Shown: positions 16,764-25,327 of the stretch, piece after piece
How the letters are laid out: the number at the start of each line of letters is the position of its first letter
Numbering within the stretch: the stretch's first letter is position 1
Source of the DNA: Bradyrhizobium zhanjiangense
GTDB lineage: Bacteria; Pseudomonadota; Alphaproteobacteria; Rhizobiales; Xanthobacteraceae
Reading direction: 5' to 3'
Length of the DNA stretch: 64,000 nt
Assembly (NCBI RefSeq): GCF_004114935.1
Contig: NZ_CP022221.1
Coordinates: forward strand, 5,539,001 to 5,603,000
Position numbers and translations under genes: made by a program
The notes under the pieces: generated by a model
Databases searched by the model: none
Told to the model about the DNA's origin: nothing
What the model saw: the letters and a program-made list of their open reading frames with translations, nothing else

Positions 16764-17879
16764 GTGCTGAACCCGCGAACCACGCTCAGGCCGCTCGATC
16801 GTGACATCCGGGATACCGAGGCAGCCCGTCCCTTCGTGCATGTGCTGGCCGACACGTCCGACAAGCTGGCGCGTGTCTGCTCGATTCTCGAGGAGCGTTT
16901 CGCCGTCGCGGGCGAACGGCTCGACGCCGAGGCCAAGCTGTCGCAGGTTCCATTCGCCATCGTCATCCGCGCAGAGCTTCGCGACCTCGACAACATCGCG
17001 GCCATCAAGAAACGGGCCGGCAAATTGGCCAAAGCGAAGAAGCGGATCTTCCTCATCGAGGACACGTCTCACGTCGGCGTTTCGCAAGCCTATGCGCTTG
17101 GAGCGACGCTCGTCCTGCCCGGCACGATCAGCCGGGCCAAATTGCTGTTGGCGCTGGCTGATCCGGCCGATCCGTCCTCTGCCTCGTCAGGCGAGACTGC
17201 ACAGTTTGACGACGCAGTTGAGATCGGGGCAACCGCGTTCGCCTCGATGTTCACGGCGGTCACCCTCGACCAACCGCTCGACGTGGACGGCACCAAGGAA
17301 GCCGGCCGCCAGATTGCCGATCGCATCACTGAGCATGGTCTGTCGGAATGGCTCACGACAGTGCGGCGCCATCACGAAGGAACCTATCAGCACTGCCTGA
17401 TCGTGACCGGAGTCGCCATCGACTTCGGCCTGAGCCTCGGCGTCGGAAGAGCCGATCTGGAGCGCCTCTACTCGGCGGCCATGTTCCACGACATCGGCAA
17501 GGCGCAGATCCCGCTCGCCATCCTCGACAAACCGGGTCGTCTCGATTCCGAGGAGCGCGCCCTGATGGAGACCCACCCTGCCGCTGGCTACGAGTTTCTG
17601 AAGGGGCACGCCGAGATTTCGCCGGAGATCCTCGATGCCGTGCGTCATCATCACGAATATCTCGACGGGAGCGGGTATCCGGATGCCCTCTGCGCCGAAA
17701 CCATTGGCGACATCGTGCGAATTCTCACGATTTCCGACATCTTCGCAGCGCTCATCGAGCACCGGCATTACAAGCCAACCATGCCGCGCGTGGAAGCCTA
17801 CGACATACTGCGCGGGATGGCCGGAAAGCTGGAAAAGGCGCTGGTAACCGCGTTCAAGCCGGTCGCGCTCACGAGGTGA
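16764..17879 (+). CDS. HD-GYP domain cyclic-di-GMP phosphodiesterase
   Basis: A 371-residue protein. An N-terminal receiver-like domain (about residues 20-140) is followed by an HD-GYP domain. FHDIGK places the metal-binding His-Asp at residues 242-243, HHHEYLDGSGYPD contains the additional histidines, and the GYP triplet is at residues 304-306, so the catalytic motif appears complete. The start is GTG at 16764, with AAGG about eight bases upstream. It follows the PilZ gene by 50 bases and is likely in the same operon. Expected reaction: hydrolysis of cyclic-di-GMP to pGpG or GMP. Confidence 0.9.
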   Translation: MLNPRTTLRPLDRDIRDTEAARPFVHVLADTSDKLARVCSILEERFAVAGERLDAEAKLSQVPFAIVIRAELRDLDNIAAIKKRAGKLAKAKKRIFLIEDTSHVGVSQAYALGATLVLPGTISRAKLLLALADPADPSSASSGETAQFDDAVEIGATAFASMFTAVTLDQPLDVDGTKEAGRQIADRITEHGLSEWLTTVRRHHEGTYQHCLIVTGVAIDFGLSLGVGRADLERLYSAAMFHDIGKAQIPLAILDKPGRLDSEERALMETHPAAGYEFLKGHAEISPEILDAVRHHHEYLDGSGYPDALCAETIGDIVRILTISDIFAALIEHRHYKPTMPRVEAYDILRGMAGKLEKALVTAFKPVALTR

Positions 17880-17904
17880 GCGCGTCGACGGCGCCGCGAA
17901 CCGG

Positions 17905-18108
17905 CTAGTGCGTCGCGCGATATTTGGCGCGGTGCGGAATAGAACGGCAGGCCAGCCCGTCAGCCAGCAGCTTCATGTCCTCGTGCTTGCCGCTGCGGAT
18001 CAGCCGGCCGAACTCTTCGGGTGTGAAAGGAAGACTTGGATCATCATCGATCGGGCGCCGCACTCGCGGACCGAAGAACCATCGAACCAGGCTAGCCAGC
18101 CGCCGCAT
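17905..18108 (-). CDS. Small hypothetical protein (67 aa)
   Basis: A short reading frame of 67 residues, MRRLASLVRWFFGPRVRRP at the start and a DDDPSLPFTPEEFGRLIRSGK middle. GAGGGA is placed seven bases before the ATG, which supports translation. The composition (basic amphipathic N-terminus, acidic middle) is consistent with a small soluble or membrane-associated protein. It is convergent with the HD-GYP gene, stops 25 bases apart. I do not recognise a family and cannot assign a function. Confidence 0.5.
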   Translation of the reverse strand: MRRLASLVRWFFGPRVRRPIDDDPSLPFTPEEFGRLIRSGKHEDMKLLADGLACRSIPHRAKYRATH

Positions 18109-18241
18109 CTCAATTCCCTCGCGCCAGCAACAAACCTCTCAGCCTGCATATTGTTCCTCCCGCCCCTTCGAGATTGCAAGAGCTTGCCAGCGACTCCGCA
18201 CCAAAAAAAATTTCGCCAGAGAACAATCTCCTCTTCTCGTG

Positions 18242-18919
18242 CTAATCGGCAAAACCCACGTACCGCACGAACTCCTCGTTTAGTTCGCGGTCCGAGCGAA
18301 CGGCATTCGCGGCAAAGCCGTCGTCGGGATAGCCCATCGCGACGCAGGTCATGATCACCTCGTCCTGCGGAATCTTCGCGACCTCGCGCACGATGTCGGA
18401 GCGCATGATGCCTTGTCCGTTGATCACCGAACCGAGGCCGCGATCCCACGCCGCGAGCACGATGCCGTAGCAGAGCGCGCCGAGATCGAAATGGCAGACC
18501 GCGCCGGGATCGAGCACGCGGTCGTAGGTCAAGACCAGCGAGACCGGCGCGTCGAACTGGCGGAAGCCGCGCAGCACCCAGTCCTGGCGCATCGGCTTGT
18601 CGTCGCGTGCGATCCCCATCGCGCCGAACAGCTTCTTGGCGATGTCGACCTGCCGCGTGCGATGCACGCCCTGGTACTCGCCATGGCTGACGATGTCGCG
18701 CTTGACCTTGGCGCCGGCGATCATCTCCTCCATGTTGCGGCGGCGCACCTCTTCCAGCGGGCTGCCGGTGAGCACGTGGACATGCCAGGGCTGGGTGTTC
18801 ATCGACGACGGCGCGCGCTTGGCGCTCTCGATGATCGCCTCGATCACCGCGCGCGGCATCGGCTCGTTCCTGAAGCCGCGCACGCTGCGGCGCGATTGGA
18901 CCAGCGTTTCGAATTCCAC
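18242..18919 (-). CDS. Nitroreductase family protein
   Basis: FMN-dependent NAD(P)H oxidoreductase fold, 225 residues. The N-terminal VQSRRSVRGFRNEPM carries the arginine-rich flavin phosphate contact, then APSSMNTQPWHVHVLTG matches the conserved N-Q-P-W motif of the family. A C-terminal DEVIMTCVAMGYPDD matches the GYP-type end of the domain. Typical substrates are nitroaromatics, quinones or enones; the natural substrate is not indicated by the neighbours. It is divergent from the esterase gene at 19035. Confidence 0.92.
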   Translation of the reverse strand: MEFETLVQSRRSVRGFRNEPMPRAVIEAIIESAKRAPSSMNTQPWHVHVLTGSPLEEVRRRNMEEMIAGAKVKRDIVSHGEYQGVHRTRQVDIAKKLFGAMGIARDDKPMRQDWVLRGFRQFDAPVSLVLTYDRVLDPGAVCHFDLGALCYGIVLAAWDRGLGSVINGQGIMRSDIVREVAKIPQDEVIMTCVAMGYPDDGFAANAVRSDRELNEEFVRYVGFAD

Positions 18920-19034
18920 CTCAAGACCTCCCTGCCCATTTCGTCCGGCTTCGCGGCAGGGCGCCGGTTGCCGATGCGGCGCGCAAAATCTATGCTAACC
19001 CGCAAGCAAGACCAAGAACCCTGGAGGACCTGTC

Positions 19035-19997
19035 ATGGCCGCGCCGCTCGATCCCGTGATCGCCGAGATCATTCCGCTCATGCCGATGCGCGATCCCGCG
19101 GTCATGACGCCACAGAGCGCCCGTGATTCCTTGCGCGCACTGGCTGCCTCGCGCGCGGCCATCCCGCCACCGCCCGTCGACAGCGTACAGGATATCAAGG
19201 TGAAAGGTGGCGCCGGCCCGCTCGATGCACGCGTCTACCGGGTCGGCACCACGCCCGCGCCGACCGTGGTGTTCTTCCATGGCGGCGGCTGGGTCGCGGG
19301 CGATCTCGAGACTCACGACCGGCAGGCGCGCAACCTCGCGATCGAGACCGGCGCGGTCGTCGTCTCCGTCGACTATCGCCGCCCGCCCGAGACGCGCTTT
19401 CCCGGCGCCTTCGAGGACGCCTTTGCCGCGGTGAGTGACATCTTCAACCGCGTCGCGGAATTTGGCGGCGATGCAAAGCGCTTCGGCGTTGCCGGCGACA
19501 GCGCCGGCGGCAATCTCGCGGCGACCACCGCGATCGCGTGCCGTGACGCCGGCATCAAGCTCGCCGCGCAATTGCTGGTCTATCCCGTGACCGACGTCCT
19601 CGGCAGCTATGCGGATGCGCGCGAGAACGCGCGCTATCCCTCGCGCGCCGAGAATGCCGACGGCTACTTCCTCTCCCGCGCCGTGATGGAATGGTTTTGC
19701 GGCCACTATCTCGCCGATGCCGGCCATGCGTCGGACTGGCGAGTCTCACCACTGCGCGCGGCATCCCTCGCCGGCGTCGCGCCGGCGGTCGTGACCACCG
19801 CCTGGTTCGATCCGCTGCGCGACGAAGGCGCGGCCTACGCGCGGGCACTGGAGGCCGCCGGCGTGCGCGTCAAGCACCATGAAGGCCCCGGCCTGATCCA
19901 CGGCTATTTCGGCATGGGCGACGCCTCGGACGTCGCGCGCGCCGAGGCGCAGCGCGCACGCGCCGACTTCAAGGCGCTGCTGGCGCGGGGCGTATGA
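19035..19997 (+). CDS. Alpha/beta hydrolase (HSL/Aes-type esterase)
   Basis: A 320-residue esterase of the hormone-sensitive lipase group. The oxyanion motif HGGG is at residues 82-85 and the nucleophile motif GDSAGG at 154-159 (Ser156). A later WFDPLRDEG and LIHGYFG supply the likely Asp and His. No signal peptide; cytoplasmic. It would hydrolyse short-chain or substituted esters. It stands alone, divergent from the nitroreductase gene and convergent with the cupin gene, whose stop is 5 bases away. Confidence 0.92.
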   Translation: MAAPLDPVIAEIIPLMPMRDPAVMTPQSARDSLRALAASRAAIPPPPVDSVQDIKVKGGAGPLDARVYRVGTTPAPTVVFFHGGGWVAGDLETHDRQARNLAIETGAVVVSVDYRRPPETRFPGAFEDAFAAVSDIFNRVAEFGGDAKRFGVAGDSAGGNLAATTAIACRDAGIKLAAQLLVYPVTDVLGSYADARENARYPSRAENADGYFLSRAVMEWFCGHYLADAGHASDWRVSPLRAASLAGVAPAVVTTAWFDPLRDEGAAYARALEAAGVRVKHHEGPGLIHGYFGMGDASDVARAEAQRARADFKALLARGV

Positions 19998-20002
19998 GAT
20001 CG

Positions 20003-20470
20003 CTAAATGCTCCGCGCCCGCTGCGCGTCGGTGTGCCCCCAAGTCTTGTCCCAATCCTGACCGGCGGCATCGACGACACGGCCGTCGGCTTCGAAGAACT
20101 TGTTCGGCACCTGGAAGATCGCCAGGATCAAGGCCCCGTCCGGGCACCAGGCGGCGTGCCGGCTGCCCGCCTCGCGCCAGATGAATTCCCCGGCCTTGCA
20201 GGCGATCCCCTTGGCCGGCCCTTCCTTGTCGACGAGCGCGCCCTCAATGACGTAGCTCTGCTCGATGCCGACATGCTCGTGATCGGGCAGCACCGATCCC
20301 GGCGCAAAGCGCATCAAGGCGGTCATCAGACCGCTGCTGCGATCGAACAGCAGTGTCTTGGCCTCGCAACCTGGAAACCGCGTCTTTTGCCAGTCCATCT
20401 CTTGCGGCTGAACCAGGTGAGAATGCCGGTCGGCGGCTTCCTGGTCTATCGGGATCACGGCGTCCATCAC
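20003..20470 (-). CDS. Cupin domain protein (ChrR-like)
   Basis: A 155-residue cupin. The metal-binding segments are visible as PGSVLPDHEHVGIEQSYVIEGAL (about 57-79: H64, H66 and E69 or nearby) and REAGSRHAAWCPDG (about 98-111: H104). The pattern resembles ChrR-type cupins. No sigma factor gene is adjacent, so an anti-sigma role is not supported. It may be a small metal-dependent enzyme or sensor. Convergent with the esterase gene. Confidence 0.8.
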   Translation of the reverse strand: MMDAVIPIDQEAADRHSHLVQPQEMDWQKTRFPGCEAKTLLFDRSSGLMTALMRFAPGSVLPDHEHVGIEQSYVIEGALVDKEGPAKGIACKAGEFIWREAGSRHAAWCPDGALILAIFQVPNKFFEADGRVVDAAGQDWDKTWGHTDAQRARSI

Positions 20471-20672
20471 GATGCTCCCTCTCTATCTCAACCGTCCGAA
20501 GCTAGCAGGATCGCCCGGCCTGGTCAGCGAGCAGTGCAATAAGTGGGGGGCGTTTGCCGATCGCGCCCGAAAAATCGGCAGGCCGAACTGACTACGCCCG
20601 CTCAATCCTGCTTGATTGCGCCACGATTCCCGGCTCCAATCCTCCTGCCATTTCTGGTTTAGGGAGACACCC

Positions 20673-20921
20673 ATGATGAAGCGGATTTTCCTGGCGGCGA
20701 TCGTTGCCACCTTTGCAGCGGGCTCGGCCTTCGCGCAAGAAACGTGCGAGAGCAAAGCGATCGGCAAGGACGGCAAGCCCCTGGCCGGTGCCGCCAAGAC
20801 CTCGTTCCTGAAGAAGTGCAAGGCCGACGCCTGCGCGCCCAAGGCCGTCGGCTCCGACGGCAAGCCGCTCGCCGGCGCCGCCAAGAACAGCTTTATGAAG
20901 AAGTGCGAGACCAGCGCGTAG
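20673..20921 (+). CDS. PsiF-repeat secreted protein
   Basis: An 82-residue secreted protein with a signal peptide of about 22 residues (MMKRIFLAAIVATFAAGSAFA). It is followed by two near-identical repeats containing CESKAIG-KDGKPLAGAAKTSFLKKC and CAPKAVG-SDGKPLAGAAKNSFMKKC, the PsiF repeat pattern. Each repeat has two cysteines that could form a disulfide. The start ATG has AGGGAG seven bases before it. PsiF of enterobacteria is phosphate-starvation induced, but no Pho box was recognised here. Function unknown. Confidence 0.85.
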   Translation: MMKRIFLAAIVATFAAGSAFAQETCESKAIGKDGKPLAGAAKTSFLKKCKADACAPKAVGSDGKPLAGAAKNSFMKKCETSA

Positions 20922-20940
20922 TGGCGCGTACTGCAAGAAG

Positions 20941-21076
20941 CTCGTGCTCCGGACGCAGCGCAGCGCTCTCAGCGATGCGCTGCAGAGCCGGGGCCCATGT
21001 TTCCAAAAGCAGTCCGAGAGATGGGTCCCGGCTGAGCGGCGCGTCACTGCGTGCCGCACCGCGTCCGGGACATGAG
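20941..21076. repeat. Intergenic repeat R4 (copy A)
   Basis: A roughly 135-base element between two convergent genes. Read on the minus strand it begins TGTCCCGGACGC and closes with a GCGTCCGGAGCACGAG end, so the ends are near-perfect inverted 12-mers. A clearly related copy in the opposite orientation is at 51704-51841, sharing AGCCGGGACCCATC and GGGCCCCGGCTCTGCAGCGCA. The two copies have diverged in the middle. Confidence 0.8.
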
Positions 21077-21097
21077 CCTCGCGACTAGTTCGCTGCC

Positions 21098-21973
21098 TCA
21101 CTCCCGCTTGAACTTGTAATCAAACGCCCCATCCAGCGGCTTGATCAGTCCGGCCGTCGGCGCCGGAAAATGCACCGGCAGGATCAACGTGTCGGTGTCC
21201 GCAACCGAAGCGAAGAACTTTCGCCGCGACACCGCCGATTGCTTCGGATCCCAATCCGGCTTCGCCGACCATTCCGGTTCGCGGCACTGGATCTGATGAT
21301 GCACGAGATCGCCCGCGACCACCGCGCGCTGGCCCTTCGAGACAATGTTCACGCAGCAATGGCACGGCGAATGCCCCGGCGTCGGCGTCAGCGTCACGGT
21401 GTCGTCGAGCGCGTAGTCGTCATCGACCAATAGCGCCTGTCCCGCTTCGACGATCGGCAGGCAATTGTCGCGAAACACGGTGCCGGGCGGGTTGTTTCCC
21501 TTGGAGTGCTCGGCCTCCCAGGCCGCGTACTCGCGCTTGTGGAAGACGTACTTCGCGTTCGGGAACGTCAGCACCCAGCGCCCGTCGCGCAAGGTGGTAT
21601 TCCAGCCGGTGTGGTCGATATGCAGATGCGTGCAGAACACGTAGTTGATCTGCTCGAAGCCGATGCCGAGCGCGAACAATTCGTTGCGCCAGCGCTCCTT
21701 GCCGGGAAAATCGAACGGCGGCGGATGGCCCTTGTCCTCGCCGGTACAGGTGTCGACCAAAATCGTGTAGCGCGGCGTGCGGACCACGAAGGTCTGGTAG
21801 GTGATCACCATCATGCCGCGCGCGGCGTCGAACACCTCCGGCTCCATCGTCGGCAGATGACGGGCGAACACGCCCTCGTCATAGGCTGGGAAAAAGTCCT
21901 GCGGCCGCCGCCACGGCCCTTCCCGCTCGATCACCGCATCGATGGTGATATCGCCGATCCGCAGTTGCTTCAT
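21098..21973 (-). CDS. MBL-fold metallo-hydrolase
   Basis: Metallo-beta-lactamase fold hydrolase of 291 residues. The zinc signature HLHIDH is at residues 116-121 and a second zinc histidine lies in TPTPGHSPCHCCV; VVAGDLVHH carries the bridging aspartate. It resembles the lactonase/AttM-like MBL group. The ATG at 21973 is chosen because frames further upstream would cover a non-coding gap. Repeat R4 lies just downstream and the Imm21-like gene is divergent. Substrate unknown; a lactone or ester is likely. Confidence 0.9.
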   Translation of the reverse strand: MKQLRIGDITIDAVIEREGPWRRPQDFFPAYDEGVFARHLPTMEPEVFDAARGMMVITYQTFVVRTPRYTILVDTCTGEDKGHPPPFDFPGKERWRNELFALGIGFEQINYVFCTHLHIDHTGWNTTLRDGRWVLTFPNAKYVFHKREYAAWEAEHSKGNNPPGTVFRDNCLPIVEAGQALLVDDDYALDDTVTLTPTPGHSPCHCCVNIVSKGQRAVVAGDLVHHQIQCREPEWSAKPDWDPKQSAVSRRKFFASVADTDTLILPVHFPAPTAGLIKPLDGAFDYKFKRE

Positions 21974-22117
21974 GGTTCTTCGCTCGCTTTTTCGAGCAAG
22001 CCTAGCAACTGGCATCAACAGGTCAAGGCGCCGATCATGTCCGCTCAGGTCCAAATAGCAGCACTCTGATGGACCTCCGCGAACATCCGCGTCGGGCCAA
22101 CAGAAGAAATTTCGGCT

Positions 22118-22702
22118 ATGACTAGACGTATGATGCGAACGCGCACCTGGATAGCGACAAGCGGCGGTCCTCACCTGCTGATTGCCGATGAACAACTCCC
22201 GCATTGGCGGGGGATCGAGCGATGGCGCGATCATAACGACCCAGCAGATCAAAGTGACTATGCCCGCGCGTGCAGAGTAACGACTTGGCTGGGATCGCTC
22301 GCCTGTCAGCAGGGTAGCGCTGTTGTGTTATCGGGCGATGCCGGCGACATAGCATGGTATCCGAATCGTCAAGGTGGCGGCTTTCTCGTGCAATGGCTTG
22401 GCGTTGATGACGAACGACTGATCGAGCCCGCTTTGTACGCGCCGCAACTGCGGGACCGCCTGGAGAGTTCAAGCGCTGAAAGGCTTGAATTTGAGACCGG
22501 TGCGTCCGGTACAATGTGGCTCATAGATGCATCGGATCAAGGCTACGATCTACGCAACAGCCATCAGGCTCTGGCCCTGCTACCAGGCAACTACCTTGCG
22601 AAGGCTGCCTCCTACGGCTCTCCCGGGCTGGCGATGGTCGTTCGGGAAATCTGTTGGATCAGCCCACCGGTCAACGAAGCCGCGTTGGGTCAGGAGCGGT
22701 GA
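22118..22702 (+). CDS. Imm21-like immunity protein, orphan
   Basis: A protein of 194 residues at most that fits the Imm21 (immunity protein 21) pattern: WIATSGGPHLLI and LPHWRGIERW near the start, SDYARACRV and GSAVVLSGDAGDIAWYP in the middle, and an aspartate-rich SGTMWLIDASDQGYDL. Imm21 proteins protect against polymorphic toxins. The true start may be ATG 22118, 22130 or 22133; the last would give the usual short lead-in. No toxin gene lies on either side, so it is an orphan. The identification is from remembered family pattern. Confidence 0.6.
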   Translation: MTRRMMRTRTWIATSGGPHLLIADEQLPHWRGIERWRDHNDPADQSDYARACRVTTWLGSLACQQGSAVVLSGDAGDIAWYPNRQGGGFLVQWLGVDDERLIEPALYAPQLRDRLESSSAERLEFETGASGTMWLIDASDQGYDLRNSHQALALLPGNYLAKAASYGSPGLAMVVREICWISPPVNEAALGQER

Positions 22703-22773
22703 TGCTCTCGTTGATCGGGAGACTTCCGCTTAAAGATGAGCAGCCGATCTGTGCGCCTTTATGAGGACCTGCC

Positions 22774-24396
22774 CTAGCTCCGCAACCCCGGCGCCTCCTG
22801 CCCCGTGCGCGCGACATACTCCGTGTAGCCGCCGCCATATTGGTGGATGCCCTCCGGCGTCAGCTCCAGCACGCGGTTCGACAGCGTCGCCAAGAAATGC
22901 CGGTCATGCGAGACGAACAGCATGGTGCCCTCGAAATCCGACAGCGCCGTGATCAGCATCTCCTTGGTGGCGAGGTCGAGATGGTTGGTCGGCTCGTCCA
23001 GCACCAAAAAGTTCGGCGGATCGAACAGCATCTTGGCCATCACCAGACGCGCCTTCTCGCCGCCCGACAGCACCCGGCAGCGCTTCTCGACGTCGTCGCC
23101 GGAGAAGCCGAAGCAGCCGGCGAGCGCACGCAAGGAGCCCTGCCCCGCGGTCGGAAACGCGTCTTCCAGCGACTGGAACACGGTGCGTTCGCCGTCGAGC
23201 AAATCCATCGCGTGCTGGGCGAAATAGCCCATCTTGACGCTGCCCCCGAGCGCCACCGTGCCCTCGTCCGGCTCGCTCGCACCGGCAATGAGCTTGAGCA
23301 AGGTCGATTTGCCGGCGCCGTTGATGCCCATCACGCACCAGCGCTCGCGGCGGCGGATCATGAAATCGAGGCCGTCATAGATGCGCTTATTGCCGTAGCC
23401 CTTGTGGACATTCTTCAGCGCGACGACATCCTCGCCCGAGCGCGGCGCCGGCGGGAAGTCGAACGCGACGCTCTGGCGGCGGCGCGGCGGCTCGACCCGC
23501 TCGATCTTGTCGAGCTTCTTGACCCGGCTCTGCACCTGGGCCGCATGCGAGGCGCGCGCCTTGAAGCGCTCGATGAACTTGATCTCCTTGGCGAGCATGG
23601 CCTGCTGGCGCTCGAACTGGGCCTGCTGCTGCTTCTCGTTCTGCGCCCGCTGCTGCTCGTAGAATTCGTAGTCGCCGGTGTAGGTGGTGAGCGAGCCGCT
23701 ATCGATCTCGATCACTTTGGAGATCACGCGGTTGATGAACTCGCGGTCGTGCGAGGTCATCAGCAGCGTGCCTTCGTAATCGTGCAGGAATTTTTCCAGC
23801 CAGATCAGGCTTTCGAGATCGAGATGGTTGCTCGGCTCGTCGAGCAGCATCACGTCGGGGCGCATCAGGAGGATGCGGGCCAGCGCCACGCGCATCTTCC
23901 AGCCGCCGGACAGCTTGCCGACGTCGCCGTCCATCATCTCCTGGCTGAAGCCGAGGCCTGACAGCGCTTCGCGCGCACGGCCGTCGAGCGCGTAGCCGTC
24001 GAGTTCCTCGAATCGATGCTGCACCTCGCCGTAGCGGGCGATGATCTCGTCCATCGCGTCGGCCTTGTCGGGATCGGCCATCGCGGCCTCGAGCTCGCGC
24101 AGCTCGGCCGCGACCTCGCTGACAGGACCTGCGCCATTCATCACCTCGGCCACGGCGCTGCGGCCGCTCATCTCGCCGACGTCCTGGTTGAAATAGCCGA
24201 TCGTGATGCCGCGATCGGTCGAGACCTGGCCCTCGTCGGGCAGTTCCTCGCCGGCAATCATCCGGAACAATGTGGTCTTGCCGGCGCCGTTCGGACCGAC
24301 AAGGCCGATCTTCTCACCCTTGTTGAGGGCCGCGGAGGCTTCGATGAACAGGATCTGGTGGCCGGCTTGCTTGCTGACGTTGTCGAGGCGGATCAT
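22774..24396 (-). CDS. ABC-F family ATPase
   Basis: A soluble protein of 540 residues with two ABC ATPase domains and no membrane segment. Walker A one is GPNGAGKTT (34-42) and signature one LSGGWKMRVALARILL. A charged, Q-rich linker (about 240-320) with the ABC-F type arginine/lysine helices connects to Walker A two, GINGAGKST, with LSGGEKARLVMAKML and LVLDEPTNHLD. ABC-F proteins act on ribosomes to relieve stalling or resist antibiotics, or in other roles such as Uup. This one resembles YbiT/Uup-type proteins. It has no adjacent transporter. Which ABC-F subgroup it belongs to is uncertain. Confidence 0.94.
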   Translation of the reverse strand: MIRLDNVSKQAGHQILFIEASAALNKGEKIGLVGPNGAGKTTLFRMIAGEELPDEGQVSTDRGITIGYFNQDVGEMSGRSAVAEVMNGAGPVSEVAAELRELEAAMADPDKADAMDEIIARYGEVQHRFEELDGYALDGRAREALSGLGFSQEMMDGDVGKLSGGWKMRVALARILLMRPDVMLLDEPSNHLDLESLIWLEKFLHDYEGTLLMTSHDREFINRVISKVIEIDSGSLTTYTGDYEFYEQQRAQNEKQQQAQFERQQAMLAKEIKFIERFKARASHAAQVQSRVKKLDKIERVEPPRRRQSVAFDFPPAPRSGEDVVALKNVHKGYGNKRIYDGLDFMIRRRERWCVMGINGAGKSTLLKLIAGASEPDEGTVALGGSVKMGYFAQHAMDLLDGERTVFQSLEDAFPTAGQGSLRALAGCFGFSGDDVEKRCRVLSGGEKARLVMAKMLFDPPNFLVLDEPTNHLDLATKEMLITALSDFEGTMLFVSHDRHFLATLSNRVLELTPEGIHQYGGGYTEYVARTGQEAPGLRS

Positions 24397-24811
24397 GGGG
24401 TCATTTGGGGGGATTTTTGCGTTGCAGCGTCATAGGCTATGCGAGCCGTCAGGGGAAGCCCGGCGGGGCCCGGATTCAGTCCTACCGGATGCCAATTCGG
24501 TCGTTTCACCCCGCAGCTTAGGGCTCGTGGACCTCGGCGGTCTGCATCATTGCGATCTCATGGTTGGGAGCGGAGGTGATCAGCTCGCCTAGCGCGTCGA
24601 TTGTGCGGAGATGCGCAATCGGTGCGCAGCACGGCCGAGCACCGAAGCATTCGAAACTAATGCGAAGCCAAAAGCGAAATTCATTTCACTCAGGCGCGCC
24701 GCCGGAACCTAATTAACTGCCAACAAACGACAAATTTAGTTATTTCCGATAATCATGGTGACTCCATCATAAAATACAAAAATATGTTGGGGAAAACATG
24801 GGAGGTTTGGA
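24397..24811. other. Non-coding gap before the 45-residue protein
   Basis: About 415 bases with no convincing gene. The right half is AT-rich (around 24700-24795), a plausible promoter region for the small gene at 24812. On the minus strand, 24518-24683 holds a 55-codon open frame with protein-like composition (ending MMQTAEVHEP) but no ATG, GTG or TTG start, so it may be a decayed gene end. Confidence 0.4.
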
Positions 24812-24949
24812 ATGGAAGCTGCCCGCCGCTTTCGCGCAATGGCGTCACTTTGCCGGCAGACCGCCGCGCTTCATCCTGACAGAAGCTGGAAACTGCTCGC
24901 AGAGGCAGAGTACTGGGAGCATCTGGCGACTGCAGCTTTAGCCCACTGA
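24812..24949 (+). CDS. Small conserved-looking protein (45 aa)
   Basis: A 45-residue protein, MEAARRFRAMASLCRQTAAL and then HPDRSWKLLAEAEYWEHLA, ending at the stop at 24949. A GGGAGG ribosome-binding site lies seven bases before the ATG, which strongly supports expression. The RFRAMASLCRQ and SWKLLAEAEYWEHLA blocks recall a group of short Bradyrhizobium proteins of unknown function; this is memory, not a search. Two amphipathic helices are likely. No membrane helix. Confidence 0.6.
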   Translation: MEAARRFRAMASLCRQTAALHPDRSWKLLAEAEYWEHLATAALAH

Positions 24950-25327
24950 CTTCGGCCTAGCGAATATTCACTTCCTTGGTCTTTTCGTCGACTTCTTGGT
25001 TCAAATCATATTCTGAGGCAGCGATGTCCAGTACTGGTCAGGTTTATACTTGCGCTGTCCTGCGCGAACGTGTGCAAGCGATTGTGGTGGGGCTTCGAGA
25101 AGTGGAGACGCTTCGAAGCAGGCTCCGAAACGCAGAAGCGAGAACAATCGGCCGAAGACGGCGTGCCAAAGTGGGCCGCAGAGCAAGAGCCGTTTGAGGG
25201 CGCCCGGTCACCTAAATATCGACCCGCATTGGGCTCACTCGCACGTCTTCGACGTGTGCCATCAAGGGAACATCGCGAGCTCAGCGCGCATTGAAGGACC
25301 ATCAGAATACGTTCGATGGAGGCCCTC
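24950..25327. other. Gap with one weak short frame
   Basis: About 380 bases between two small genes. The only frame with some support is ATG 25024 to stop 25197 (57 residues, arginine-rich), preceded by GAGG. No family was recognised and the arginine-rich composition argues for chance. Nothing else is seen apart from the promoter region of the DUF992 gene. Confidence 0.3.

Noticed and set aside
24518..24683. Protein-like minus-strand frame of about 55 codons
   Set aside because: It has no ATG, GTG or TTG start after the preceding stop and no ribosome-binding site. It may be a decayed gene end, but cannot be called a gene.
25024..25197. 57-codon arginine-rich frame with GAGG upstream
   Set aside because: Composition and lack of any family make chance likely, and another overlapping frame is equally open.
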